Position numbers and translations under genes: made by a program. From the NCBI GenBank assembly GCA_964607755.1, contig CAZSMC010000003.1, positions 62,001-126,000 of the forward strand: a DNA stretch of 64,000 nucleotides, in the 5' to 3' direction. Of this stretch, positions 55,995 through 64,000 are shown piece by piece (position 1 is the stretch's first letter; the number at the start of each line of letters is the position of its first letter). This stretch comes from CAZSMC01 sp964607755 (GTDB lineage Bacteria; Zhuqueibacterota; Zhuqueibacteria; Residuimicrobiales; Krinioviventaceae). A model generated the notes under the pieces. That model searched no databases. It was not told the DNA's origin and saw nothing but the letters and a program-made list of their open reading frames with translations.

Positions 55995-56127
55995 GGCACT
56001 AAAGTGCCTGTTAAAGAATCTCAATAATAACCCCCACTTGTATGGGGGTCAAAATATTGCCCCGAGCTTTAGCTCGGGGTTAAAGATGACCTTTCAACAT
56101 AATGAGCTTTAGCCCATTATGTTGAAA
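55995..56127. repeat. Array of four short palindromes with CTTTAG-type loops (REP-like)
   Basis: Within the 390-nt space between divergent genes are four hairpins: 55995-56008 (6-bp stem), 56030-56049 (7 bp), 56060-56079 (perfect 9 bp) and 56092-56127 (16 pairs with one mismatch). Three of them share the apex ACTTTAGT or AGCTTTAGC (one on the opposite strand) while their stems differ completely in sequence but stay complementary. This is the look of REP-like or RAYT-associated extragenic palindromes. No transposase gene is visible. The remaining parts of 55843-56234 hold no gene that I can see. Confidence 0.75.
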
Positions 56128-56234
56128 TGCTATAAAGATTTCCTCCCATCAGTGAGCTTTTACGGATTGTTTCTAAAATTGCTTGCTTTTTTGAGTGGAT
56201 GTTTTAAATTGAACTAACCACTAACAGGGAGGCT

Positions 56235-58496
56235 ATGATGAAATTTTTACTTTGTCTTTTGTGCTGCACGAATGTTCTTTACTCCCAAATAATTATCGAT
56301 CATACCTGCACAGATATCACCCACATCCCGCAAACAGCCATCGAAAATGCCAAAGCATCGTTGCATATTGCCTACGGGCACACATCGCATGGCAGTCAAA
56401 TCACCGACGGCATGCGCGGATTGATCGAGTTTGCCAACAACGGCGGCAAAGGACTTGCATTGCCGGACAATATTTTTGCCTTTAATAACGGCGGCAGCAA
56501 TGGCGCGCTCGATCTTGAAGAAGGCGATGGCTACGGGGACGGCTGGCTGGATCACGATTGCGGATACTATCCCAATTGGGTGGAAGAAACCCGCGAGTAT
56601 CTGGATGATCCGTCGCACGCGGACGTGAATGTGATCATGTGGTCGTGGTGCGGTCAAGCTTCCGGGTATTCTGAAACTCAAATGATGGATCAATATCTGC
56701 AGCCCATGTCCCGGCTCGAACAGGATTCCCCGGATGTGACGTTCGTTTACATGACTGGTCACGCTGACGGTTCCGGTTTATCCGGAACGCTGCACCAGCG
56801 AAATCAACAAATCCGAGAATATTGTGAGCAAAACGGCAAAGTGCTGTTCGATTTTTACGATATCGAGTGCTATGACCCGGATGGTCATTATTTCGGCGAT
56901 CTATATGTGGATGATGCCTGTAATTATGACGGCGGTAACTGGGCGATCGAGTGGCAGAATTCACACACGCAAGGTGTGGATTGGTATGACTGCGGCTCGG
57001 CGCACAGTCAGCCGCTCAATGCCAATCAAAAAGCGTATGCAGCCTGGTGGTTGTGGGCGCGACTCGGTGGCTGGACTGGTCCGGTGCAGGACGAAACGCC
57101 GCCAACTGCTCCTCAAAACCTGATAGCAACTGCTGTGAGTGGGACACGAGTTGATCTGCAATGGGATGCGAGCGAGGACCCTGAATCCGGTGTGTCGCAG
57201 TACCGCATTTATAGTAATGGTCAGGTATTATCGCATATTTCAGCCACCAGCTTTTCCGATGAAACCTGTCTGCCTGATAAAACCTACACCTATCGCGTTG
57301 CAGCAATTAACGGTGCCGGGCTCGAATCGCCAAAAAGTGCGGCCGTGCAAGCCACAACACTTTCGGACACACAGTCACCGTCTGTTCCTAGCGGACTTAG
57401 CGCCACGCCGGTGTCGTCAAATCAAATTGATGTGGCCTGGCACGCCTCGACGGATAATTCTGCTGTTGCCGGATACGTTATCTACCGCGACGGGATTGAA
57501 ATCGCCCAAACCGATGCTACCACGTATTCCGATGTCTCCTTGTCGCCGGCAACGACTTACATTTATCAGGTTGCAGCTTTCGATCCAGCGGGCAACTCTT
57601 CTGATTTATCTGCATCTGTAAAAGCCACCACGCTTGATCCCTCGAATGAGAAAAATACCATTCATTTAGAAAACGAAAATCAAGTAAACGACAGTTTCCT
57701 GTTTGCTGACAGTCCGAATAGCAATTACGGTGGCGAGCCTTATCGTAGCAGCATCGATCATTTTATTATCAATTTCAATTTGCCGGATGAATTAAAGGGT
57801 AAACGAGTTCTTGAGGCGAAACTTGGTTTTTACGTGTGGAATCAAACCAATTATCACGAAAACGAGCATTTGAAAATCTATTGCGTCACCCGGCCCTGGC
57901 TGGAAAACGAGGTGACCTGGATGCGCGCTCAGGAAGATTCACTGTGGAGGACGCCAGGCGGTGATTGCGACCTTGACATGCCGGTTGCCAGCATTCTGCA
58001 TCAATTTGGTGAAGAACATTGGGACCATACATTCTATCCGGAAGCCGATATCACGCCGGTTGTTCAACAATGGGTGGACGGGACGCGGGAGAATTGCGGA
58101 TTGCTGGTAATCAATGACGGCCAAACGCAAATTGGGTTCAAGGCGAGCGAGTATAATGAGAATCACCGGCCCTATCTTGATGTGACCTATATCGATAAAA
58201 ACGCGACAGGGGTGGAAGAAATACAGGCCGCAAAAGATTTTATTCTATGTTCAAACTATCCAAATCCTTTTAATAGCAGTACAACCATTCAATTCAACGT
58301 GCCAAAAGAGCAATTTGTCGAATTAACAATTTTCGATGTGCAAGGTCATAAAGTGCGTATGTTGATCTCTGAAAGAGTGCAGCCTGGTGTGCACCGGGTT
58401 CCGTTCAAGGCAAAGAATTTGCCAACCGGGATTTACCTGTACACTTTATGCACAGGAGATGACCGGTTAACCCGAAAAATGATACTCGTTAAATGA
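56235..58496 (+). CDS. Secreted multidomain protein: unknown catalytic-like domain, two FnIII, DNRLRE-like domain, T9SS tail
   Basis: 753 aa with a signal peptide (residues 1-17). Residues about 20-280 form an unrecognised domain with YGHTSHGSQI (48-57), FVYMTGHADGSG (170-181) and WYDCGSAHSQP (250-260); Ser/His/Asp placement loosely recalls SGNH hydrolases. FnIII modules follow at about 287-375 and 381-467. Residues about 475-655 resemble the DNRLRE/CBM96 beta-domain (DSFLFADSPNSNYGG, EAKLGFYVWNQ, CGLLVIND). The tail starts SNYPNPFNSSTTI and ends TRKMILVK, a T9SS sorting domain. GGGAGG precedes the ATG. It is likely a surface glycan-active or adhesion protein. Confidence 0.8.
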   Translation: MMKFLLCLLCCTNVLYSQIIIDHTCTDITHIPQTAIENAKASLHIAYGHTSHGSQITDGMRGLIEFANNGGKGLALPDNIFAFNNGGSNGALDLEEGDGYGDGWLDHDCGYYPNWVEETREYLDDPSHADVNVIMWSWCGQASGYSETQMMDQYLQPMSRLEQDSPDVTFVYMTGHADGSGLSGTLHQRNQQIREYCEQNGKVLFDFYDIECYDPDGHYFGDLYVDDACNYDGGNWAIEWQNSHTQGVDWYDCGSAHSQPLNANQKAYAAWWLWARLGGWTGPVQDETPPTAPQNLIATAVSGTRVDLQWDASEDPESGVSQYRIYSNGQVLSHISATSFSDETCLPDKTYTYRVAAINGAGLESPKSAAVQATTLSDTQSPSVPSGLSATPVSSNQIDVAWHASTDNSAVAGYVIYRDGIEIAQTDATTYSDVSLSPATTYIYQVAAFDPAGNSSDLSASVKATTLDPSNEKNTIHLENENQVNDSFLFADSPNSNYGGEPYRSSIDHFIINFNLPDELKGKRVLEAKLGFYVWNQTNYHENEHLKIYCVTRPWLENEVTWMRAQEDSLWRTPGGDCDLDMPVASILHQFGEEHWDHTFYPEADITPVVQQWVDGTRENCGLLVINDGQTQIGFKASEYNENHRPYLDVTYIDKNATGVEEIQAAKDFILCSNYPNPFNSSTTIQFNVPKEQFVELTIFDVQGHKVRMLISERVQPGVHRVPFKAKNLPTGIYLYTLCTGDDRLTRKMILVK

Positions 58497-58509
58497 AGCC
58501 AGGACAATC

Positions 58510-58534
58510 GTAGTACACCTCTCAGGTGTGCTAC
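58510..58534 (+). repeat. Palindromic repeat copy B (downstream of FnIII/T9SS gene)
   Basis: An 11-position stem GTAGTACACCT/AGGTGTGCTAC (one G-T pair) with a CTC loop, beginning 14 nt after the stop codon. It matches copy A (26658-26690) at all stem positions and in orientation relative to the upstream gene. No T-tract follows, so a terminator role is doubtful. Confidence 0.8.
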
Positions 58535-58673
58535 AAATTTGAAAATTGTATTTTCTGCAATACAGCGTCTTGCTTCATCCACAAATATATTTAACATACG
58601 GAAATTCAAAATGATGAATCACAAGACAAAAGCAAGCCGGGCCAATAATGACCCGGCCAACACCATCAACTCA

Positions 58674-59765
58674 TCACTTTATCAAAATCGACGTCAACTC
58701 CTCAATCGGCTCCAGCGTTTCCGCATCCACCGCCGGAAAGTCGTTTTTATAATTCCAGTGCGCCCAGGCAATGTCGTGTTTATCGAAAATGGCAATCATA
58801 TCGCGGTACCATGCTTGTCGTGTGGACATGTCTGTTGTCGGGTAACAGCCAAACTCACCGCAGAACAGCGGCAGGTTGTGTTCCTGTGCCACTTCAACTG
58901 CCTGTAGAATGTCCTCCTCAATTCGTTTTTTATCCCAATAGCCGTTTCGTTCTTTGACGATTTGCAGTTCGTCCGGATCAAGGTTTGTGTATGTTGTCGT
59001 GTCCACCAGCATACCCGGATAATTGATCTCCACGGTCAAATCCTCCAGATTGGTCCACGGCGCTTGATAATGCGTTAGCAAAAACGGTTCGTAGTAATGA
59101 AAACTGAGAATGATGTTTTCGTCGCCATCCGGCACCCGAAGGTCCTTGAAGGTGCCAACCGTCTGCCAGTTGTTGGATCCCATGATGATCGTGCGTTCCG
59201 GTTCCAGTTTGCGAATCTCAGAAATAACCCAGTTGATCAAATTGTTCCAATCATCCGGATTTTCGGAAACTGCTTCGTTCAGCGGTTCATAGGCCAGCTT
59301 GTCGTTGGGATAATCTTTTAGCTCGGCTGACAGTTGCTTCCAAAATGAAATGAATTCTTCTTGTGCAGATTTGTCTTCCCATAACTTGCGACTGTCCGGG
59401 CGATTGAAATGATGCGAGCGTAAGACATGTAAATCGATAATGATGCGCAAATCATGTTTGAATGACCATTGAATAGCGTTGTGCATCAATTCCCACGCCT
59501 CTGGATGTTTGTTTCCCTCTTTGTCCCACATTTGCACTTCGTCAATGGGAAGACGGACATGATCAAATCCCAATTCGTCGATTTTGGCAAAATCTTTTTC
59601 CAGCATGTACTGCTTGCGTTCCTCACCGCGTTTGTCCGTTTGTGACAACCAATGACTGGCATTCAAGCCGCGATGAAGGACAAAACCTTCCTTTTTATCA
59701 TCTTGCGCGCAACTGAACAAGCCGATAAAAAGCATAAATAAAGTTGCTCTTCTCAGTAAATTCAT
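58674..59765 (-). CDS. GH5-type cellulase/endoglucanase family lipoprotein
   Basis: 363 aa. The N-terminus has a lipoprotein signal with lipobox LFSC (Cys19). The GH5-like TIM barrel shows GLNASHWLSQ, FDHVRLPID, IIIDLHVLRSHHF, acid/base Glu164 in YEPLNEAV, SFHYYEPF and nucleophile Glu304 in LFCGEFGCYP. Such enzymes cleave beta-glucans, mannans or related hemicelluloses; the exact substrate is not readable. It should be anchored to a membrane facing the periplasm or exterior. Clustered with sulfatase and CBM remnants upstream, it points to a polysaccharide-degradation locus that has partly decayed. Confidence 0.92.
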   Translation of the reverse strand: MNLLRRATLFMLFIGLFSCAQDDKKEGFVLHRGLNASHWLSQTDKRGEERKQYMLEKDFAKIDELGFDHVRLPIDEVQMWDKEGNKHPEAWELMHNAIQWSFKHDLRIIIDLHVLRSHHFNRPDSRKLWEDKSAQEEFISFWKQLSAELKDYPNDKLAYEPLNEAVSENPDDWNNLINWVISEIRKLEPERTIIMGSNNWQTVGTFKDLRVPDGDENIILSFHYYEPFLLTHYQAPWTNLEDLTVEINYPGMLVDTTTYTNLDPDELQIVKERNGYWDKKRIEEDILQAVEVAQEHNLPLFCGEFGCYPTTDMSTRQAWYRDMIAIFDKHDIAWAHWNYKNDFPAVDAETLEPIEELTSILIK

Positions 59766-59794
59766 GATTGCTCCTTTCCACGTTTAAAGGTGAA

Positions 59795-60442
59795 TTAAAA
59801 ATGATCACCAAAATATAAAATAGATGCAAGATTTCCAAAAAATATTGTGGAAAAATGATTGATTGGGGCAGGGTGTGGGCTAAATAAATTGGCAGGTTTG
59901 AATACGATCAACCTGTTTGATTTAATTCCATAATCTTCTTTCCAGATTTGCCACACGCACCAGGAATCGAATCCTGCCTGCAGGCAATGGTCGGGATGAA
60001 ACTCCAGGCCGGCCAGTTGCCACTTGCCGGTAACCGATGTAGCATAGCCGGCAGCGCGTAGCGTCTGAGCATAGGTCGGCCATGCTTGCGTATCAACAGC
60101 CATGTTACTGCCGACATGAATCGGCAGCACGCTACTGAATTGATGCCGCGGCATGTACGTGCCGGTGTACAAACTCATGCGCGACGGCGTGCACACGGGA
60201 CTCGTATAGGCGCGGGTAAACATCACCCCGTCTTTTGCCATTTTATCCAAATTGGGCGTGTCAGTTTCCAGGCTGCCATAACAGCCCAGCATTTCATAAC
60301 CCAGATCATCGGCTACGATCAGCAGGATGTTGGGGCGCTGTTTTCCGGCAGCAGCACAAGCAAGACCGGAAAGACATGAACCAAAGGCACAATATTTAAC
60401 CGCATTTAGAAACGTGCGGCGATTGACCGTATTCTTTTGCAT
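59795..60442 (-). pseudogene. Truncated sulfatase (N-terminal third only)
   Basis: 215 aa. The start has a Tat-like signal (NRRTFLNAVKYCAFG). A proper sulfatase N-terminus follows: RPNILLIVADDLGYEMLGCYG, then the formylglycine site CTPSRMSLYTGTY and VTGKWQLAGLEFHPD. Recognisable homology ends around WKEDYGIKSNR (about residue 175) and the last 40 residues look unrelated; sulfatases are normally 450-550 aa. About two thirds of the enzyme, including several metal ligands, are missing, so it is probably non-functional. It starts 11 nt after the CBM/T9SS fragment and lies 29 nt before the GH5 gene. Confidence 0.8.
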
Positions 60443-60453
60443 AAACTCAAGTC

Positions 60454-60927
60454 CTATTTCACCAGCATTATCTTGTTAACCGCTTGAAATGTGTTGGCGC
60501 TGTTCACAGCATACGCTTTCATCTCATAAAAATAAACGCCAGAGATCAGGTTTGCCGCATTCACTTTTACTTGATGATGCCCGGCATCCTGCGGCGCATT
60601 CAGCAGCTCCAGAACACGCTCGCCCAACAGATTATACACCGTAAGCGTCACATGCGACACTTTGGGAAGATTAAATGAGATACTCGTACCGGCATTAAAC
60701 GGATTCGGACAGGCCGGTAACAATTCGAAATCAGTTGGTGCCTGACCTTCAGCAAACTCGGTCACATCGCTTTGTGTTACTTCAGATATCGACACATTAT
60801 CAATGTAAACATCAGCATTGGAACCGCCAAGGAAAAATACAAGCAGTGCGTTCGGGTCCGATGGTTTGGACATGTTAAAATCGAATGCAGGAACGATCGC
60901 GACCGCCTCGGCGTTTGAATGAAAAAA
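60454..60927 (-). pseudogene. C-terminal remnant of a secreted CBM/T9SS protein
   Basis: The frame is open from an in-frame TGA at 60928-60930 to the stop at 60454; the first ATG is at 60873. The translation has the last strands of a CBM_4_9-like carbohydrate-binding module (NALLVFFLGGSNADVYIDNVSI) followed by a T9SS sorting domain (PACPNPFNAGTSISF to NKIMLVK). CBM-like coding continues upstream of the ATG (AVAIVPAFDFN), and no signal peptide or catalytic domain precedes it, so the 5-prime part of the gene has been lost. The break is close to 60930, immediately before the divergent transporter gene. Confidence 0.8.
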
Positions 60928-61023
60928 TCAGGGGTGGTCTGGGCAGATCCTTTCTTTGGATTTTACTGATAATTTCTTAATTTTAGACTTTTGTTGTTCC
61001 GAAAAAATAGCACAAGAGGTAGT

Positions 61024-62553
<1,530 letters not shown>

Positions 62554-62921
62554 AAAAGCAGGGGGTTGATTCAGAATGTAAAAAAGCCGGGCAGATATAA
62601 AAAACAAATTTCAGAAACAATCCAACAATAAACATCTATGAATCTACCCTACCCGCTACATTTTTTAGTAGGTCATGACCGCTCCTACTCGCTACGCCTC
62701 GACTATTTTTATCATTTACTGCGGGAACAGATGGATGATTTTGGTTATCTTTAATTGAGGTTAAAAATTTAAAAACAACTTGTTTTTTGTAGAGTTTTCT
62801 TGTTATTTTATCAGAGAAGCGGAAACAGGTGAAAACCCTTTGACAGATTCTGTCGTAGGTACATCCACGATCCACAAGTGCGTTTTCTATCACCTTTAAC
62901 ATATCATGAAAGGAGCTCAAA
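62554..62921. other. Intergenic region with a degenerate palindromic repeat copy
   Basis: About 370 nt with no supported gene on either strand. It contains, at 62665-62694, a damaged copy of the repeat seen intact at 63122-63149: TTAGTAGG, then ATGACCGCTCCTACTCGCTA, lacking the five bases that complete the left stem. The minus-strand frame crossing this region (62636-63061) is a shadow. Confidence 0.6.
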
Positions 62922-63104
62922 ATGCGTACTCTTGCGTGGTTACTCGTTGGACTCTCAGCACTCGCGTTTGTCCTCGCTGCAGTCACAGTGTTGATAAGCC
63001 AAAGTATTCTCGGTGTTGGAGCTGAATCATTTTCGCGGGCATGTACGAACCTGGCACTCATCGCAATAGCGTTACTCCTAACTGTTAAAAAAGAAAATGC
63101 ATAA
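62922..63104 (+). CDS. Small two-helix membrane protein
   Basis: 60 aa with an excellent ribosome-binding site (AAAGGAG at 62909-62915, 6 nt before the ATG). Two hydrophobic helices occupy about residues 4-27 and 44-57, separated by a loop ILGVGAESFSRACTN, and the protein ends in a basic tail (KKENA). The spacing and composition are those of a real small inner-membrane protein, and I have a sense of similar short proteins in related phyla, but no function is known to me. It lies between two copies of a palindromic repeat (62665 and 63122) and has no coupled neighbour. Confidence 0.75.
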   Translation: MRTLAWLLVGLSALAFVLAAVTVLISQSILGVGAESFSRACTNLALIAIALLLTVKKENA

Positions 63105-63121
63105 TGCCCCTGTCGATCTTT

Positions 63122-63149
63122 AGTAGGAGCGGTCGAGACCGCTCCTACT
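63122..63149. repeat. Palindromic repeat, intact copy (GTAGGAGCGGTC type)
   Basis: A perfect 13-bp stem (63122-63134 with 63137-63149) with a 2-nt loop GA, 18 nt after the small membrane gene. The 3-prime context CTCGCTA is shared with the degenerate copy at 62665-62694, so the two are copies of one element rather than unrelated hairpins. No T-tract follows, which argues against a simple terminator. Confidence 0.8.
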
Positions 63150-63258
63150 CGCTAATAAGTTGCGGGATGTCCATTTTTATTTTAAGTATCTTTATTCATC
63201 AATAAAAATCCGGATGAACCCGAAATAATGAATGTAAATTAATATCCAATTAACTTGC

Positions 63259-63289
63259 TTGAAATTGATAACTTATATTTGCTTATAAT
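63259..63289 (+). promoter_or_regulatory. Candidate promoter for the right-edge sulfatase
   Basis: TTGAAA (63259-63264) and a perfect TATAAT (63284-63289), with a 19-nt spacer, slightly longer than the optimum. Transcription would begin near 63296, leaving a leader of about 23 nt with GAGG (63309-63312) before the ATG at 63319. The region is AT-rich, so this remains tentative. Confidence 0.35.
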
Positions 63290-63318
63290 ACCATGATTAA
63301 TAAACAGTGAGGTTCAAA

Positions 63319-64000
63319 ATGAGCATAAATCGAAGAGAATTTATAAAGAAGAGTCTTTTGACAACAGCCGGTTTAGCCGGAGCCGGTCTTCTTTCCTGTA
63401 ACAAAAAAAGCAAGTCAGAGAAACCTAATATTATCGTTATTATGGCCGATGATATGGGGTTTTCTGATATTGAACCTTTTGGTAGTGAAATTCCGACGCC
63501 AAATCTATCTGAATTAGCTGACAATGGATATCTTATGACCCAATTTTACAATGCAGCCCGATGTTGCCCGACCAGAGCTTCACTGCTGACCGGATTATAT
63601 CCCCATCAGGCTGGTATAGGAGCCATGAATAGTGCCAAGAAAGATTCTGAAGGTAAAGTATTACCGGCTTATCGAGGCTACCTGAATGATCAATGCGTTA
63701 CGATTGCTGAGGTGCTAAAATCAAAGGGATACCAAACCGGAATATCGGGAAAATGGCATGTGGGAACTGCTGAAAAATACTGGCCGGCAAAACGGGGCTT
63801 TGACAAATCGTTCGCTTATATTAATGGCGCTGCCGATTTTTTTGATCCCCTGGAGCCCTGGTGGAGTGAAAACCAGCAGTTATACCTTACATTGAATGAT
63901 AAGGAGATCAAACCCAAAGATGATTTTTATATGACAACTGAGATTTCAGATTATGCTTCAAAATACATCCAGGAATTTGCTGAAAATGATTCCCCTTTCT
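63319..64000 (+). CDS. Sulfatase, N-terminal part, cut by window edge
   Basis: The frame starts at the ATG at 63319 (GAGG upstream) and is open to the window end (227 codons). The N-terminus has a twin-arginine motif and a lipobox-like end (NRREFIKKSLLTTAG, GLLSC), suggesting a Tat-exported lipoprotein. The sulfatase core begins KPNIIVIMADDMGFSDIEPFG with metal-binding Asp residues. The formylglycine site is CCPTRASLLTGLYPHQ (first Cys of CXPXR), and GISGKWHVG follows. It should hydrolyse sulfate esters, probably on glycans. It is separate from the truncated sulfatase at 59795-60442 and differs from it in the active-site motif. Confidence 0.92.
   Translation, partial: MSINRREFIKKSLLTTAGLAGAGLLSCNKKSKSEKPNIIVIMADDMGFSDIEPFGSEIPTPNLSELADNGYLMTQFYNAARCCPTRASLLTGLYPHQAGIGAMNSAKKDSEGKVLPAYRGYLNDQCVTIAEVLKSKGYQTGISGKWHVGTAEKYWPAKRGFDKSFAYINGAADFFDPLEPWWSENQQLYLTLNDKEIKPKDDFYMTTEISDYASKYIQEFAENDSPF

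Noticed and set aside
55995..56127. CRISPR array
   Set aside because: The units are palindromes with different stems and irregular spacing; there are no identical repeats with unique spacers and no cas genes.
62636..63061. 141-codon minus-strand frame
   Set aside because: It is antisense to the small membrane-protein gene, which has a strong ribosome-binding site, and it crosses two palindromic repeats.

Overview
The window looks like a metagenome-assembled or draft genome fragment of a Gram-negative bacterium of the FCB superphylum, most plausibly the candidate phylum KSB1 / Calditrichota neighbourhood. The reasons are several secreted proteins ending in a Por/type IX secretion (T9SS) C-terminal sorting domain with the YPNPFNP-type opening and a short basic end, a PorU-type sortase, Shine-Dalgarno sites of the AGGAG/GAGGT kind, moderate GC content and FnIII-rich secreted glycosidases. 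The phylum assignment is inference; no rRNA gene is present.

Region 1 (1-24,110, all minus strand) is a long surface-polysaccharide locus, mostly with overlapping or abutting genes. It holds five GT4 glycosyltransferases (one cut by the left edge), three GT2 polyprenyl-phosphate-type transferases, four GT39/ArnT-like membrane glycosyltransferases, two MOP-superfamily flippases, one Wzy/WaaL-like O-antigen polymerase/ligase, a DUF2304 protein, two SAM methyltransferases, a radical SAM/SPASM enzyme and an odd secreted protein with a golvesin-like domain. Its fourth GT39 gene is split by a 100-N scaffold gap that is an assembly artefact: the flanks overlap by 55 identical bases and the gene is continuous when they are merged.

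Region 2 (24,252-34,916) has an S41 protease, two tandem tRNA-Lys genes, a T9SS-exported GH10 xylanase, a pterin dehydratase-like gene, a Tat-type aldo/keto reductase, and a porU gene directly behind an RseC-like gene. PorU is the predicted sortase for the tailed cargo in this window.

Region 3 (35,178-54,246, all plus strand) begins with two DUF362 paralogues that combine three N-terminal membrane helices with a T9SS tail, followed closely by a tailed subtilase, a coiled-coil protein, a CapA-like phosphoesterase and a DUF2851 protein. Housekeeping genes follow: rsmI, a CDP-alcohol phosphatidyltransferase plus inositol-3-phosphate synthase pair (a likely inositol-phospholipid module), a MATE transporter, tmk, a second S41 protease and ppdK.

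Region 4 (54,487-64,000) is accessory DNA: an unrecognised 451-aa protein, an array of REP-like palindromes, a multidomain secreted FnIII/DNRLRE protein, a GH5 lipoprotein, remnants of a CBM/T9SS gene and of a sulfatase, an AbgT-type transporter, a tiny membrane protein lying between two copies of another palindromic repeat, and the start of a second sulfatase that runs off the right edge. Xylanase, GH5 and sulfatase genes suggest a polysaccharide-degrading lifestyle.
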